64,000 bases of DNA, taken from contig NZ_JAAAMJ010000013.1 of assembly GCF_010500835.1 (NCBI RefSeq), positions 58,678-122,677 on the forward strand, read 5' to 3'. Origin of the DNA: Aurantimonas aggregata (lineage in GTDB: Bacteria > Pseudomonadota > Alphaproteobacteria > Rhizobiales > Rhizobiaceae). Positions 33,195 to 45,873 of the stretch are shown here, one piece after another. The position numbers and the translations under genes were made by a program. Under the pieces are notes generated by a model that saw only the letters and a list, made by a program, of their open reading frames with translations, ran no database searches and was not told the origin of the DNA. The stretch's first letter is position 1. Each line of letters begins with the position of its first letter.

Positions 33195-33836
33195 TCAAAG
33201 CGCGGCAGCCTGGCTCGAGACCATCAGCAGTGCCGCGCCGTCGGCCACGAACTGCACCGCCAGTGCGGCAAGCAGGACGCCCAGCAGCCGGGAGATCACC
33301 GCCCGGCCTGTCACGCCGAGAAACCGGTCGATCCGGTCGGCAACGGCGAGAAAGCCGAAGGTGATGACCATCGTGACGAACAGGATGGCGACGAGGCCGG
33401 CCCGGCCCGCGACCGTGGGCAGGTTGCCGGAAAGAAGGATCACCGCCGAGATCGCGCCCGGCCCGGCGATCAGCGGGATCGCCAGCGGGAAGGCCGCGAC
33501 GTCCGCCACCTCCGGATCGTCGACCGCCCGGTCGGCACTGCGCTGGTGGCGCTCCTGGCGTCGCTCGAAGACCAGCTCGAAGCCGATCCAGAACAGGAAC
33601 AGGCCGCCTGCGACGCGAAAGGCCCCCAGCGTGATGCCGAGGCCCTCCAGCAAAGCCGTGCCGGCTACGGCGAAGAGGACGAGGATCACGAAGGCGATGA
33701 CGCAGGCGCGCACCGCGATCGAGCGGCGCTCCACCGCGTTGGCATCCGGCGTCACGGCCAGGAACAGCGGCACCAGTCCGAGCGGGTCGATGATGACGAA
33801 GATCGTCACGAAGCCGCTGAGGAGGATGTCGACCAT
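33195..33836 (-). CDS. MarC-family integral membrane protein
   Basis: A 213-residue protein of the MarC (UPF0056) family with six predicted membrane segments, the first being VDILLSGFVTIFVIIDPLGLVPLFLAVT with the family's DPLG motif; the repeat of the fold is seen in FPLAIPLIAGPGAISAVILL, matching the PLaiPliaGPGai signature. Despite the name the family is not tied to multiple antibiotic resistance; transport is suspected without proof. I chose the ATG at 33836 over an in-frame GTG at 33857. Confidence 0.9.
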   Translation of the reverse strand: MVDILLSGFVTIFVIIDPLGLVPLFLAVTPDANAVERRSIAVRACVIAFVILVLFAVAGTALLEGLGITLGAFRVAGGLFLFWIGFELVFERRQERHQRSADRAVDDPEVADVAAFPLAIPLIAGPGAISAVILLSGNLPTVAGRAGLVAILFVTMVITFGFLAVADRIDRFLGVTGRAVISRLLGVLLAALAVQFVADGAALLMVSSQAAAL

Positions 33837-34102
33837 GCGCACTCGCGAGAAAGCCACCGGAGCTTCTGCCTAGCAGTTGCCGATGCGCGGTCAACCTCGC
33901 CCTGCGGAAGCCGGCATTTCGGGCGATTCGGCAAGCGCCGGCGGACATTGTGGCACTGCCCACACGGGTTTCTTTTCGCCCGGTTGCAAGCGATTGAAAA
34001 GACTACTCAAAAACCCCATCTGAAAAGCCTCGCCGATTTGCACCGGTGAGGCCATCCGCGCTATAGCGGGGCAGCGATTTCCGAGCTCTTCAGGACGATT
34101 TC

Positions 34103-36925
<2,823 letters not shown>

Positions 36926-36931
36926 AACGAA

Positions 36932-36964
36932 AAAAGGCCGCCCTGCACATGCCGGGCGGCCTTT
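36932..36964 (+). terminator. Intrinsic terminator after gyrA
   Basis: A 12-bp stem, AAAAGGCCGCCC at 36932-36943 with its complement at 36953-36964, a 9-base loop and a T-run at the right arm. It lies 6 bases past the gyrA stop. Confidence 0.92.
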
Positions 36965-37068
36965 TGGTTATCAGGGAAGAATGATCGTCGAGCCTTGCGT
37001 CCATTCGACCGCTAGTCGGCTCCACTCGCTTCCGTTGTCGCTGGCGCGAAGGCCGCGACGACGAGCGA

Positions 37069-37197
37069 TCAGCGCATCAGGCGCGAGCGGTTCGCCGTGA
37101 CTTTGACGCGGGCGCGCTGCGATTCGTTGTGAAGGGTAACGACGGTAGCCGTGACGAGCGTGACGACCATGGCCAGCGAAAGTGCGAAGACGAGCAT
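37069..37197 (-). CDS. Possible 42-residue membrane protein
   Basis: A short open frame in the gyrA-coaD spacer encodes 42 residues: one hydrophobic segment (VFALSLAMVVTLVTATVV, about 3-20) followed by a basic tail with seven Arg/Lys (QRARVKVTANRSRLMR), an N-out or tail-in single-pass topology. The ATG at 37197 has GGAGA at 7 bases, a good ribosome site. I recognise no family. It is the only plausible gene in the 440-base spacer; the rest of that spacer shows no further feature I can support. Confidence 0.5.
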   Translation of the reverse strand: MLVFALSLAMVVTLVTATVVTLHNESQRARVKVTANRSRLMR

Positions 37198-37367
37198 ATG
37201 GAATTCTCCATCAATTCGGCTGAATAACTGCAGCAGTCCGATTTAGTTCCACCCTGCCTGGTGCGGCTGTAACGGAAGATGAAGCTGGTGGTCATGAGAC
37301 GTTCAGGTCCGCCGCGACGAGACGGCCGGGAATTGCTTGGACGCTCCCGAGAGAGTAGGCGGATTTG

Positions 37368-37838
37368 ATGAAGCGCGCTTTCTACCCGGGATCCTTCGAT
37401 CCGATCACCAACGGCCACATCGACATCCTCCGCCAGGCGAGGGCGGTGTTCGACGAGGTCGTCGTCGGCATCGGCATCCATCCCGGCAAGAAACCGATGT
37501 TCGACTTCGACGAGCGGGCCTCGCTGATCACCGATTGCCTGGATACGCCGGTCGAGGTCGTGGCGTTCGACGGGCTGGTGGTCGACGCCGCGACGAAGGC
37601 CGGCGCGGTCGCCCTTGTTCGCGGCCTGCGCGACGGGACGGATCTCGACTACGAGATGCAGATGGCGGGGATGAATGGGGCCATGCGTCCGCAGATCGTC
37701 ACCGTGTTCTTTCCGGCCTCGCCGCCGACAAGGCCCATAACCGCCACATTGGTTCGCCAGATCGCCCTGATGGGTGGCGACGTCGCATCGTTCGTGCCTG
37801 CCAATGTCGCACAAGCGATACGAAGGAAAGTCGCCTGA
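37368..37838 (+). CDS. coaD: Phosphopantetheine adenylyltransferase
   Basis: A 156-residue enzyme that adenylylates 4'-phosphopantetheine, the next-to-last step of coenzyme A synthesis. The nucleotidyltransferase motif is [15 protein letters not shown], and the second signature is in [20 protein letters not shown] use the ATG at 37368, preceded by GGCGGA; a TTG three bases earlier is not needed. The periplasmic cyclophilin gene follows after 40 bases. Confidence 0.95.
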   Translation: MKRAFYPGSFDPITNGHIDILRQARAVFDEVVVGIGIHPGKKPMFDFDERASLITDCLDTPVEVVAFDGLVVDAATKAGAVALVRGLRDGTDLDYEMQMAGMNGAMRPQIVTVFFPASPPTRPITATLVRQIALMGGDVASFVPANVAQAIRRKVA

Positions 37839-37878
37839 CGCGCAATGCGTGGGCGCCAAGGTCTGGGATGGAAACCAC

Positions 37879-38433
37879 ATGAAATTATTCGCAACGCTCG
37901 GCCTCGCTAGCGCGATGACCTTCGCGGCCTTTGCCGGCCCCGCCGCCGCGCAGGGCGCCGATCCCGAGAACACGTTGGTCATCACCACCGCGTCGGGCGA
38001 CATCACCATCCAGCTGCGGCCGGATCTGGCACCCAACCATGTCGAGCGGATCAAGACGCTCGCCGGGGACGGCTTCTATGACGGCCAGGTGTTCCACCGC
38101 GTCATCGACGGCTTCATGGCGCAGACCGGCGATCCGACCGGCACCGGCATGGGCGGCTCCGACCTGCCCGATCTCGAGGCGGAATTCTCCGACGAGACCT
38201 TTGATCGCGGCACGCTGGGCATGGCGCGTTCGCAGGATCCGAATTCGGCAAACTCGCAGTTCTTCATCATGCTTGCCGACGGCGACTTCCTCGACGGCCA
38301 GTACACGGTCGTCGGCGACGTCGTCGAAGGCATGGAAAATGTCGATCAGATCAAGAAGGGCGATGCGGCCCAGAACGGCTCCGTCGAGGATCCGGACAAG
38401 ATGGTGAAGGTCCGGCTCGCCGGCCAGGAATAA
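37879..38433 (+). CDS. Peptidyl-prolyl cis-trans isomerase, periplasmic cyclophilin
   Basis: A 184-residue cyclophilin with a signal peptide (MKLFATLGLASAMTFAAFAG, ending AAAQ near residue 25), so it should act on proline bonds in the periplasm. Active-site segments are FHRVIDGFMAQTGDPTGTG (catalytic Arg and the Phe/Met/Gln face) and NSANSQFFIML. The start is fixed by GGATGGA upstream of ATG 37879. It is followed 129 bases later by a cytoplasmic paralog with near-identical active-site stretches, so the pair looks like a tandem duplication with one copy secreted. Confidence 0.94.
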   Translation: MKLFATLGLASAMTFAAFAGPAAAQGADPENTLVITTASGDITIQLRPDLAPNHVERIKTLAGDGFYDGQVFHRVIDGFMAQTGDPTGTGMGGSDLPDLEAEFSDETFDRGTLGMARSQDPNSANSQFFIMLADGDFLDGQYTVVGDVVEGMENVDQIKKGDAAQNGSVEDPDKMVKVRLAGQE

Positions 38434-38562
38434 CCGCCCGAGACGGCAAGGCCCGCGTGGGGGGTTGTCGGAACCGGCAAATTCCCCCAAGGAAGGTCCA
38501 TATGCGCCTCGCGTCATCCGCGGGGCGCTTCGGCATGGAGCCGATCTATCAAGGAGAACAAG

Positions 38563-39033
38563 ATGGCGCAGGATACCCCCGAGGATCTCTTGATCCTGGA
38601 GACGACGAAGGGACGCGTGGTTATCCGCCTCCGGCCCGACCTCGCACCGCGGCACGTTGCCCGCGTCAAGGAACTTGCGCGCGAAGGCTTCTATGACGGC
38701 GTGGTCTTCCACCGCGTCATCGACGGTTTCATGGCGCAGACCGGCGACCCGACGGGCACCGGCGCCGGCGGCTCCGAGAAGCCCGATCTCGTAGCCGAAT
38801 TCACCGCCGAGCCGCACAAGCGCGGCACGGTGTCGGCTGCACGGACGGCGAACCCGAACTCGGCCAATTCCCAGTTCTACATCTGCTTCGATCGCGCCCC
38901 GTGGCTCGACAAGCAGTACAGCATCTGGGGCGAAGTGATCGAAGGCATGGAAAATGTCGACAAGATCAAGCGCGGCGAGCCGGTGACCGATCCGGATTCG
39001 ATCACCACGATGCGCGTCGCTGCCGACGTCTGA
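38563..39033 (+). CDS. Peptidyl-prolyl cis-trans isomerase, cytoplasmic cyclophilin
   Basis: A 156-residue cyclophilin without signal peptide, hence cytoplasmic. The active-site stretches FHRVIDGFMAQTGDPTGTG and NSANSQFYICF closely match the secreted copy just upstream. It is preceded by AAGGAG at 38551-38556 and followed by a strong terminator at 39092. Confidence 0.94.
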   Translation: MAQDTPEDLLILETTKGRVVIRLRPDLAPRHVARVKELAREGFYDGVVFHRVIDGFMAQTGDPTGTGAGGSEKPDLVAEFTAEPHKRGTVSAARTANPNSANSQFYICFDRAPWLDKQYSIWGEVIEGMENVDKIKRGEPVTDPDSITTMRVAADV

Positions 39034-39091
39034 TGCGGCCGGGAGATCCGGCAGTAGCCGGCATCTCCCTGCCTTGGCTTCGCTGAATCGA

Positions 39092-39124
39092 TCCCGGGGT
39101 CCGCAAGGGCCCCGGGATTTTACC
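39092..39124 (+). terminator. Intrinsic terminator upstream of queA
   Basis: A 12-bp stem with one G-T wobble, 39092-39103 with 39108-39119, a GCAA tetraloop, then a TTTT run. It ends the cyclophilin transcript, 17 bases before the queA start. Confidence 0.9.
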
Positions 39125-39141
39125 ATCCATGGACTGCCGCG

Positions 39142-40221
39142 ATGCGCGTCGACCAATTCGATTTCCAGCTTCCCGACGAACTGATCGCCCTTCGCCCGGC
39201 AACGCCGCGCGAGAGCGCCCGGCTGCTCACGGTGTCGACAGACGGGGGGCTGGCCGACCGCACGGTCGACGACCTGCCGTCGCTACTCGAACCGGGCGAC
39301 GTGCTGGTCTTTAACGACACCAAGGTAATTCCCGCGCAGCTTGAAGGCCGCCGCATCGGCCGCGGCACCGAGGAGCCGTCCGTCGGCGTCACGCTGCACC
39401 AGCGGCTCGATGGCGCGACTTGGAAGGCCTTCGTGCGCGGCGCCCGCAAGCTGCAGCCGGGCGACACGGTCCGCTTCGGCAATGAGGGGAGCGTCTGCCT
39501 CCTCGGCACGCTCGACGCCGTCGTTCAGGAAAAGGGCGAGGCCGGCGAGGTGACGTTCGCCTTTGCCTTCCACGGCGCCGCGCTCGACGAGGCGATCGCC
39601 ACCGTCGGCTCGATCCCGCTGCCGCCCTACATCGCCACGCGCCGACCGGTCGACGACGACGACCGGCGCGACTACCAGACCATCTATTCGCGCGAGGCAG
39701 GCGCCGTCGCGGCGCCGACGGCGGGGCTGCATTTCACCCCGTCGCTGATGGAGCGCCTGGCGGAACGCGGCGTCGTGACGGAGTTCCTGACGCTGCATGT
39801 CGGCGCCGGCACCTTCCTGCCGATGAAGGCCGACGACACGCAGGACCACCGCATGCATGCCGAGACCGGCCACATCGACGCCGCGACCGCCGCTCGCCTG
39901 ACCGAGGCGAAGCGCGCCGGCCGAAGAATCGTCGCCGTCGGCACCACCTCGCTGCGGCTGCTCGAGAGCGCCGCAGCCGACGACGGCAGCATCGCGCCGT
40001 TTTCCGGATCGACGGAGATCTTCATCACCCCCGGCTACCGCTTCAAGGCCGTCGACCGGCTGATGACGAACTTCCACCTGCCGCGCTCGACGCTGTTCAT
40101 GCTGGTGTCGGCCTTCTCGGGGCTGGAGACGATGCAGGCGGCCTATGCCCATGCGATTGCCGGCAACTATCGCTTCTATTCCTACGGGGATGCCTGCCTT
40201 CTCGATCGGACGGGCACATGA
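39142..40221 (+). CDS. queA: S-adenosylmethionine:tRNA ribosyltransferase-isomerase
   Basis: A 359-residue enzyme that moves the ribosyl part of S-adenosylmethionine onto 7-aminomethyl-7-deazaguanine in tRNA, giving epoxyqueuosine. Family landmarks are [15 protein letters not shown] at the start, [45 protein letters not shown] and [17 protein letters not shown]. It overlaps tgt by 4 bases (ATGA), so two successive steps of queuosine synthesis are translationally coupled. Confidence 0.96.
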   Translation: MRVDQFDFQLPDELIALRPATPRESARLLTVSTDGGLADRTVDDLPSLLEPGDVLVFNDTKVIPAQLEGRRIGRGTEEPSVGVTLHQRLDGATWKAFVRGARKLQPGDTVRFGNEGSVCLLGTLDAVVQEKGEAGEVTFAFAFHGAALDEAIATVGSIPLPPYIATRRPVDDDDRRDYQTIYSREAGAVAAPTAGLHFTPSLMERLAERGVVTEFLTLHVGAGTFLPMKADDTQDHRMHAETGHIDAATAARLTEAKRAGRRIVAVGTTSLRLLESAAADDGSIAPFSGSTEIFITPGYRFKAVDRLMTNFHLPRSTLFMLVSAFSGLETMQAAYAHAIAGNYRFYSYGDACLLDRTGT

Positions 40222-41348
40222 GCCAGCACTTCCAGTTCCAGCTGACGGCGACCGACGGCCTTGCCCGTCGCGGCGAGATCACCATGCCGCGCGGCAACGT
40301 GCGCACCCCGGCCTTCATGCCGGTCGGTACCGCCGGCACGGTCAAGGCGATGTATCTCGACCAGGTCCGCGACCTCGGCTCGGACATCATTCTCGGCAAT
40401 GTCTATCACCTGATGCTGCGGCCGGGTGCCGAGCGCGTCGCGCGGCTCGGGGGCCTGCACGAATTTGCCCGTTGGCCGCATCCGATCCTCACCGATTCTG
40501 GCGGCTTCCAGGTCATGTCGCTGGCGGCGCTGCGCAAGCTCGACGAGAAGGGCGTGAAGTTCCGCTCGCATCTCGACGGCTCCGAGCACGCGCTGACCCC
40601 GGAACGCTCGATCGAAATCCAGGGCCTGCTGGACAGCGACATCCAGATGCAGCTCGACGAATGCATTCGACTGCCGGCCGAGCGCGCCGAGATCGAGCGC
40701 GCCATGGAGATGTCCCTGCGGTGGGCCGAGCGCTGCGCCGTGGCCTTCGGCGACCAGCCCGGCAAGGCGATGTTCGGCATCGTCCAGGGCGGCGATCTGA
40801 TCGACCTGCGCATTCGGTCGGCCGAGCGTCTCGCGGCGATGGACCTCAAGGGCTATGCCGTCGGCGGCCTGGCGGTGGGGGAGCCGCAGGCGGTGATGCT
40901 GGCGACGCTCGACGAGACGCTGCCGGTGCTGCCGACGAAAAAGCCACGTTATCTGATGGGGGTCGGCACGCCGCAGGACATCCTGCGCTCGGTGGCGCGT
41001 GGTATCGACATGTTCGACTGCGTGATGCCGACGCGCTCCGGCCGCCACGGGCTCGCGTTCACCCGCTTCGGCAAGGTCAATCTGAAGAACGCCCGCCACG
41101 CCGAGGACAGCCGCCCGCTCGACGAGACATCGGACTGCCCGGCCTCGCGCGATTATTCGCGGGCCTATCTGCACCATCTCGTGCGCGCCAACGAGGCGCT
41201 CGCCTCGATGCTGCTGACCTGGAACAATCTCGCCTACTACCAGTCGCTGATGGCCGGCATCCGCGCTGCCATCGAAGGCGGCCAGTTCGAGGCTTTTGCC
41301 GCGCAAACCGAGGAAGACTGGGCACGGGGCGACATCTCGCCGCTGTAG
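40218..41348 (+). CDS. tgt: tRNA-guanine transglycosylase, zinc-site variant
   Basis: A 376-residue enzyme exchanging G34 of GUN-anticodon tRNAs for the queuosine precursor preQ1. The catalytic pair is D93 (LTDSGGFQ) and nucleophile D267 ([13 protein letters not shown]), and the substrate loop GGLAVGE is intact. The structural zinc site is not: where Zymomonas Tgt has CxCxxC and a histidine (C318, C320, C323, H349), this protein reads S305, C307, S310 (SDCPAS) and N336 (LTWNN). Three of four ligands are replaced, while the surrounding [10 protein letters not shown] is conserved. The enzyme is probably active without zinc. Confidence 0.95.
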   Translation: MSQHFQFQLTATDGLARRGEITMPRGNVRTPAFMPVGTAGTVKAMYLDQVRDLGSDIILGNVYHLMLRPGAERVARLGGLHEFARWPHPILTDSGGFQVMSLAALRKLDEKGVKFRSHLDGSEHALTPERSIEIQGLLDSDIQMQLDECIRLPAERAEIERAMEMSLRWAERCAVAFGDQPGKAMFGIVQGGDLIDLRIRSAERLAAMDLKGYAVGGLAVGEPQAVMLATLDETLPVLPTKKPRYLMGVGTPQDILRSVARGIDMFDCVMPTRSGRHGLAFTRFGKVNLKNARHAEDSRPLDETSDCPASRDYSRAYLHHLVRANEALASMLLTWNNLAYYQSLMAGIRAAIEGGQFEAFAAQTEEDWARGDISPL

Positions 41349-41400
41349 GCGGTCACAGCGTCCGGGGCATGCGATCAGCTCGACCCAAGGTTCGAGACGC

Positions 41401-41715
41401 TCAGTCGTCGTTGGAAGAATTGAGATCCTCGGGCCGACGCCCCGTCTCGGATCGCACGATCCGCGCGACGATCTCACGTCGTCCGGTGGAGTGGTCCGGC
41501 GGGAGTATCTCTATTTCCATGGGAATGCCGAGCTCGGCCGCACGGCCGAGCGCTTCGGTCAGGGCCGCGGCGCTGGTCTCGACGGCATCGACTGCCGCCT
41601 TGGCGGCGGGTTCGTTCAGATGATGGTCCATGCCAGAGAGATGGAGGTCGGCGCGCGCTTCGGCAAGCTTTCGCAGGCTGCGCGTGTCGGAGGGGGTTAA
41701 AGCTGCCGAGGACAT
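41401..41715 (-). CDS. Hypothetical protein
   Basis: A 104-residue, mostly helical, acidic protein with no signal peptide or membrane segment. A region NEPAAKAAVDAVETSAAALTEALGRAAELG could form a coiled coil, followed by a strand GIPMEIEILPPD. I recognise no family. Codon use looks like that of its neighbours. It lies convergent to tgt, separated by 52 bases. Confidence 0.6.
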   Translation of the reverse strand: MSSAALTPSDTRSLRKLAEARADLHLSGMDHHLNEPAAKAAVDAVETSAAALTEALGRAAELGIPMEIEILPPDHSTGRREIVARIVRSETGRRPEDLNSSNDD

Positions 41716-41806
41716 TTGTCGGCGATCATGTGGCCAGATGCACGACTGGTGACAAACTCAGAGGTACAAACTGTTGCCTATGTCTCCGGGCCGCGCAGGT
41801 AAAATT

Positions 41807-41882
<76 letters not shown>

Positions 41883-42072
41883 GCACCGCCCGTGAACATC
41901 ACCGGCGGAGACGCGGCGGACCATAGGTAGCGGCCCTTTGGCGGTCAACCGGAAATTCCGCCGCATCCCGTGACGCGATTGCGATTTGCCCGAGAGCAAC
42001 GCGCGGTCTAGAACCCGGCGCGATCCGCCCACCCTGCGGCGGCGCAACGCGATCCAGCCGAAGGCGAGCCGC

Positions 42073-42813
42073 TTGCTCTCAGACCTCTCCTATCCGACCG
42101 CGGTCTTCGCCGGTGCGCTGTCGTTCCTGTCGCCCTGCGTGCTGCCGCTGGTGCCGCCCTATCTCTGCTACATGGCCGGCGTGTCGGCGGAGGACCTGCG
42201 CAGCGGCCAGGTTGCCGGCACGGCGCCGCATACGCGGCTGCTCGCCACAGCCGTCAGCTTCGTCCTTGGCTTCTCGACCGTGTTCGTCATGCTCGGCGCC
42301 GGCGCCAGTTCGATCGGCCAGATGCTGCGGCAAAATCTCGACTGGCTGGGGATCATCGCGGGTCTGGCGATCATCGTCATGGGGCTGAACTTCCTCGGCG
42401 TGTTCCGGCTCACCTTCCTGTCGCGCGAAATACGGATGCGCGCGCCGGACCGGCCGCACAGCATTGGTGGCGCCTATCTCATGGGGCTCGCTTTCGCCTT
42501 CGGCTGGACGCCTTGCATCGGGCCGGTTTTGGGGGCGATCCTCGGTCTGGCGGGCACGCAGGCGACGGTGGGCGAGGGGGCGCTGATGCTCGGCTTCTAT
42601 TCGGCCGGGCTCGGCATTCCGTTCATCCTGGCGGCGGCGTTCTCCGGCGCCTTCCTGCGCTGGCTCAGCGGCTTCCGGGCGCATCTCGGCACGGTCGAGA
42701 AGGCGATGGGAGGGCTGCTCGTCGTCACCGGCATCCTGTTCCTGACCGGCGGCATGCAGGCGATGTCCTTCTGGCTGCTCGAGACCTTCCCGGCCCTGCA
42801 GACGATTGGCTGA
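42073..42813 (+). CDS. ccdA: Cytochrome c biogenesis protein CcdA (DsbD membrane-domain type)
   Basis: A 246-residue inner-membrane thiol transporter that carries reducing power across the membrane for cytochrome c maturation. Six membrane segments are expected; the redox cysteines are in SPCVLPLVPPYLCYMAG near the N terminus and GWTPCIGPVLGAILGLAG in the middle. The TTG at 42073 follows AAGGCGAG and gives the normal family start; the open frame upstream is Arg-rich and unrelated, and runs toward the tRNA gene. Confidence 0.92.
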   Translation: MLSDLSYPTAVFAGALSFLSPCVLPLVPPYLCYMAGVSAEDLRSGQVAGTAPHTRLLATAVSFVLGFSTVFVMLGAGASSIGQMLRQNLDWLGIIAGLAIIVMGLNFLGVFRLTFLSREIRMRAPDRPHSIGGAYLMGLAFAFGWTPCIGPVLGAILGLAGTQATVGEGALMLGFYSAGLGIPFILAAAFSGAFLRWLSGFRAHLGTVEKAMGGLLVVTGILFLTGGMQAMSFWLLETFPALQTIG

Positions 42814-42953
42814 GAGCGGCCACCGCCAGCGCATCGCCTGTTTCGCAGGCGCGAAGAACGTTCTTGCAAATGACACCGCCGGCGGTGATGATTCTTCACG
42901 CGGATGCCGCCCGGTTCGTGCCAGGCGCGGCGACGCCGGAGGTCTCCTGAGCG

Positions 42954-43652
42954 ATGGCGCGGCTGCGTAATTACTTTCTGACCGGGTTCATCGTCTGCGC
43001 CCCGCTGGCGATCACCGCCTGGATCACCTGGTCCTTCATGGGCTGGGTGGATGGCTGGGTGAAACCCTACATTCCCGCCCAGTACACGCCGGACACCTAT
43101 CTGCCTTTCGCGCTGCCGGGCTTCGGCCTCGTCGTCGCGCTGGTGCTGATCACGCTGATCGGCTTCCTCACCGCCAATTTCATCGGCCGGGCGATCATCG
43201 GCGGCAGCGAGAACGTCCTCGGCCGCATGCCTCTGGTGCGGTCGGTCTATACGGCGCTGAAGCAGATCTTCGAGACGGTGCTGGCCGACCGGTCCTCGTC
43301 CTTCAAGACGGCGGCGCTGATCGAATATCCACGGCCGGGCCTGTGGTGCCTGGTCTTCGTGGCGACGACGGCGCGCGGCGAGATCGCCCAGGTGCTGTCC
43401 GACCAGGGCGACGAGATGCTGGCGGTGTTCCTGCCGCCGACGCCCAACCCGACCTCCGGCTTCCTGCTCTTCGTGCCCCGCGAGGACGTGCGCATCCTCG
43501 ACATGAGCATCGAGGCGGCGCTGAAGCTGGTGATCTCGGCGGGCCTCGTCTCGCCGGAGGACGATCCGGCCGGACCGCTGTCACCGCAGCAGGCGTCGCG
43601 CCTGGTTTCGGAGCGGCTGCGGGCACGGGAAAGGCCTGAACCGGTCGACTGA
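42954..43652 (+). CDS. DUF502 membrane protein
   Basis: A 232-residue DUF502 protein with two N-terminal membrane segments (FLTGFIVCAPLAITAWITWSF and LPGFGLVVALVLITLIGFLTANF). A soluble C-terminal domain follows with family motifs GRMPLVRSVYTALKQIFETV, VEYPRPGLWCLVFVA-like, VFLPPTPNPTSGFLLFVPREDV and EAALKLVISAGL. Function is unknown; the family is widespread in bacteria and plants. It is convergent with recG, 25 bases apart. Confidence 0.9.
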   Translation: MARLRNYFLTGFIVCAPLAITAWITWSFMGWVDGWVKPYIPAQYTPDTYLPFALPGFGLVVALVLITLIGFLTANFIGRAIIGGSENVLGRMPLVRSVYTALKQIFETVLADRSSSFKTAALIEYPRPGLWCLVFVATTARGEIAQVLSDQGDEMLAVFLPPTPNPTSGFLLFVPREDVRILDMSIEAALKLVISAGLVSPEDDPAGPLSPQQASRLVSERLRARERPEPVD

Positions 43653-43677
43653 CCGGCGCGCCATGCGCCCCCGGCGG

Positions 43678-45780
43678 TCAGCCGGAGCGCAGCAGCCGCA
43701 CCGCTTCGTCCTTGCCGAACAGATAGAGCAGCGCGCGGAGGCACTCGCCGCGCGGCGTCGTCAGCTCAGGGTCGGTCGCCAGCACCAGCCGCGCATCGTC
43801 GCGGGCGACCTCCATCAAATCGGCATGGTGCTCCATCCGGGCGATGCGGAAGAACGGCGCGCCGGATTGCTGGGTGCCGAGCAAATCGCCTTCGCCGCGC
43901 AGCTTTAGGTCCTCCTCGGCGATGCGGAAGCCGTCCTCGGTGTCGCGCATCACCGCAAGCCGCGCCGCCGCCGTCTCGCCCAGGGGGGCGCGATAGAGCA
44001 GCACGCAGGAAGAGGGCTTGGCGCCGCGCCCGACCCGGCCGCGCAGCTGGTGCAACTGGGACAGGCCGAAGCGCTCGGCATGCTCGATGACGATGATCGT
44101 CGCGTCCGGCACGTCGACGCCGACCTCGATGACGGTCGTCGCGACCACCAGCTTCGTCCGGCCAGCCTTGAAGTCGGCCATCGCGCGGTCCTTTTCCTCC
44201 CCGGACATACGGCCGTGGACGAGGCCGACCGCGGAGCCGAAGAGCTGGCTCAGCTGCCGGAACCGCTCCTCGGCGGCCATCAGGTCGCTCTTCTCCGATT
44301 CCTCGACCAGCGGGCAGACCCAATAGAGCCGCTCGCCGGCCTCCATGGCCTTGCCGGCCCGCGCGATGATCTCGTCCAGCCGCTCCATCGGCACGGCGAC
44401 GGTGGTGATCGGCTTGCGGCCGGCCGGCTTGCCGGTCAGGCGCGACACGTCCATGTCGCCGAAGGCGGCGAGCACCAGCGTCCGCGGGATCGGCGTCGCC
44501 GTCATCACCAGGAGGTCGGGCGAGGCGCCCTTGCGGGTCAGGCTGAGCCGCTGGTGGACGCCGAAGCGATGCTGTTCGTCGACGACGACGAGACCGAGAT
44601 CATGATAGGCGACGGCCTCCTGGAAAACGGCGTGGGTCCCGACGACGATCTGCGTCCGGCCCGTAGCGATGGCGTCGAGCTTCTCGGCGCGGGTCCGCCC
44701 GGTGTCGCGGCCGGTGAGCAGCGTCAGGCTGAACCCCGCCACCTCGCAGAGCCGCGACAGGCCGTCATGGTGCTGGCGCGCCAGGATTTCGGTCGGCGCG
44801 AGCAGCACCGACTGGGCGCCGGATTCCGCCGCCGTCGCCATCGCCATGAGCGCGACGACGGTCTTGCCGGCACCGACATCGCCCTGCAGCAGCCGCAGCA
44901 TCCGCTCGCCCGACGCCATGTCGGCGCGGATCTCCGCGACCGCCTGGTCCTGGCCGTCGGTGAGGGTGAAGGGCAGGGCGGCAACGACGCGGCGTGACGA
45001 TTCCCCCGTGCCCGGCATGGCGCGGCCACGACTGGCCTTCATCCGCTGGCGCGACAGGGCCAGCGCCAGCTGGCTGGCAAGGAACTCGTCATAGGCGAGC
45101 CGGCGGTAGCCCGGACCCTCCGGCGCCAGATCGATCGCGTCCGCCGGATCGTGCAGGCCGCGCAGCGAGGCACCGAACGCGGCAAAGCTCTCGCGGCGCA
45201 TGACGCCGGGATCGATCCACTCGCCGAGTTCCGGGAGCCGCTCCAGCGCCTGGGTGATGGCCTTGCGCAGAATCTTCGGCGAGAGGCCGGCGGTCATCGG
45301 ATAGACCGGCTCGACCAGCGTCAGCGTCTCGGCCTCGGCCAAAGGGGCGACGAAGTCCGGATGCACCATCGAGGGCCGGCCGTTGAACCATTCGACCCGG
45401 CCCGAGACGATCATCGTCTCGCCGACCGGCAGCAGCTTCTCCAGCCAGCCGGACTGGCCGCGAAAGTAGGTGAGGGCGATCTCGCCGGTCTCGTCCTGGG
45501 CGAAGACCTTGTAGGGCACCGAGCGCTGCGCCCGCCCCGGTGCCTGGTGGCGGTCGACGCGGACGGTCAGCGTGACGATCGAGCCTTCCGGCGCCAGCGC
45601 GATCTCGGCGCGCTTGCGCCGGTCGATCAGCCCGCTCGGCAGGTGAAACAAAAGGTCGCGGACCCGGACCGTCTCGCCGGCACCGGCGAGCAGCGTCTGG
45701 AATTGCGTCGCGACTTTCGGCCCGACGCCATCGAGCGTGGTGACGGCGGCGAACAGCGGATCGAGGATCGAGGGGCGCAT
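43678..45780 (-). CDS. recG: ATP-dependent DNA helicase RecG
   Basis: A 700-residue fork-remodelling helicase. The N-terminal wedge/OB domain includes VRDLLFHLPSGLIDRR; the helicase core has motif I GDVGAGKTVVA, motif II DEQHRFG, motif III TATPIPRT, and motifs V/VI VATTVIEVGVDVPDATIIVIEHAERFGLSQLHQLRGRVGRG. I chose the ATG at 45780 (MRPSILDPLFAAV), which gives the standard length; the in-frame extension to 45855 lacks family similarity. It diverges from sdhE with 93 bases between. Confidence 0.95.
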   Translation of the reverse strand: MRPSILDPLFAAVTTLDGVGPKVATQFQTLLAGAGETVRVRDLLFHLPSGLIDRRKRAEIALAPEGSIVTLTVRVDRHQAPGRAQRSVPYKVFAQDETGEIALTYFRGQSGWLEKLLPVGETMIVSGRVEWFNGRPSMVHPDFVAPLAEAETLTLVEPVYPMTAGLSPKILRKAITQALERLPELGEWIDPGVMRRESFAAFGASLRGLHDPADAIDLAPEGPGYRRLAYDEFLASQLALALSRQRMKASRGRAMPGTGESSRRVVAALPFTLTDGQDQAVAEIRADMASGERMLRLLQGDVGAGKTVVALMAMATAAESGAQSVLLAPTEILARQHHDGLSRLCEVAGFSLTLLTGRDTGRTRAEKLDAIATGRTQIVVGTHAVFQEAVAYHDLGLVVVDEQHRFGVHQRLSLTRKGASPDLLVMTATPIPRTLVLAAFGDMDVSRLTGKPAGRKPITTVAVPMERLDEIIARAGKAMEAGERLYWVCPLVEESEKSDLMAAEERFRQLSQLFGSAVGLVHGRMSGEEKDRAMADFKAGRTKLVVATTVIEVGVDVPDATIIVIEHAERFGLSQLHQLRGRVGRGAKPSSCVLLYRAPLGETAAARLAVMRDTEDGFRIAEEDLKLRGEGDLLGTQQSGAPFFRIARMEHHADLMEVARDDARLVLATDPELTTPRGECLRALLYLFGKDEAVRLLRSG

Positions 45781-45873
45781 CGGCGCGAGGTTTAGCCGCG
45801 TTCCGGCCGAAGGCAAGGCTGACAGTGCCGAAGGCTCCCTATATAGAGGCGGCATTCACACCACAGGATCGTC

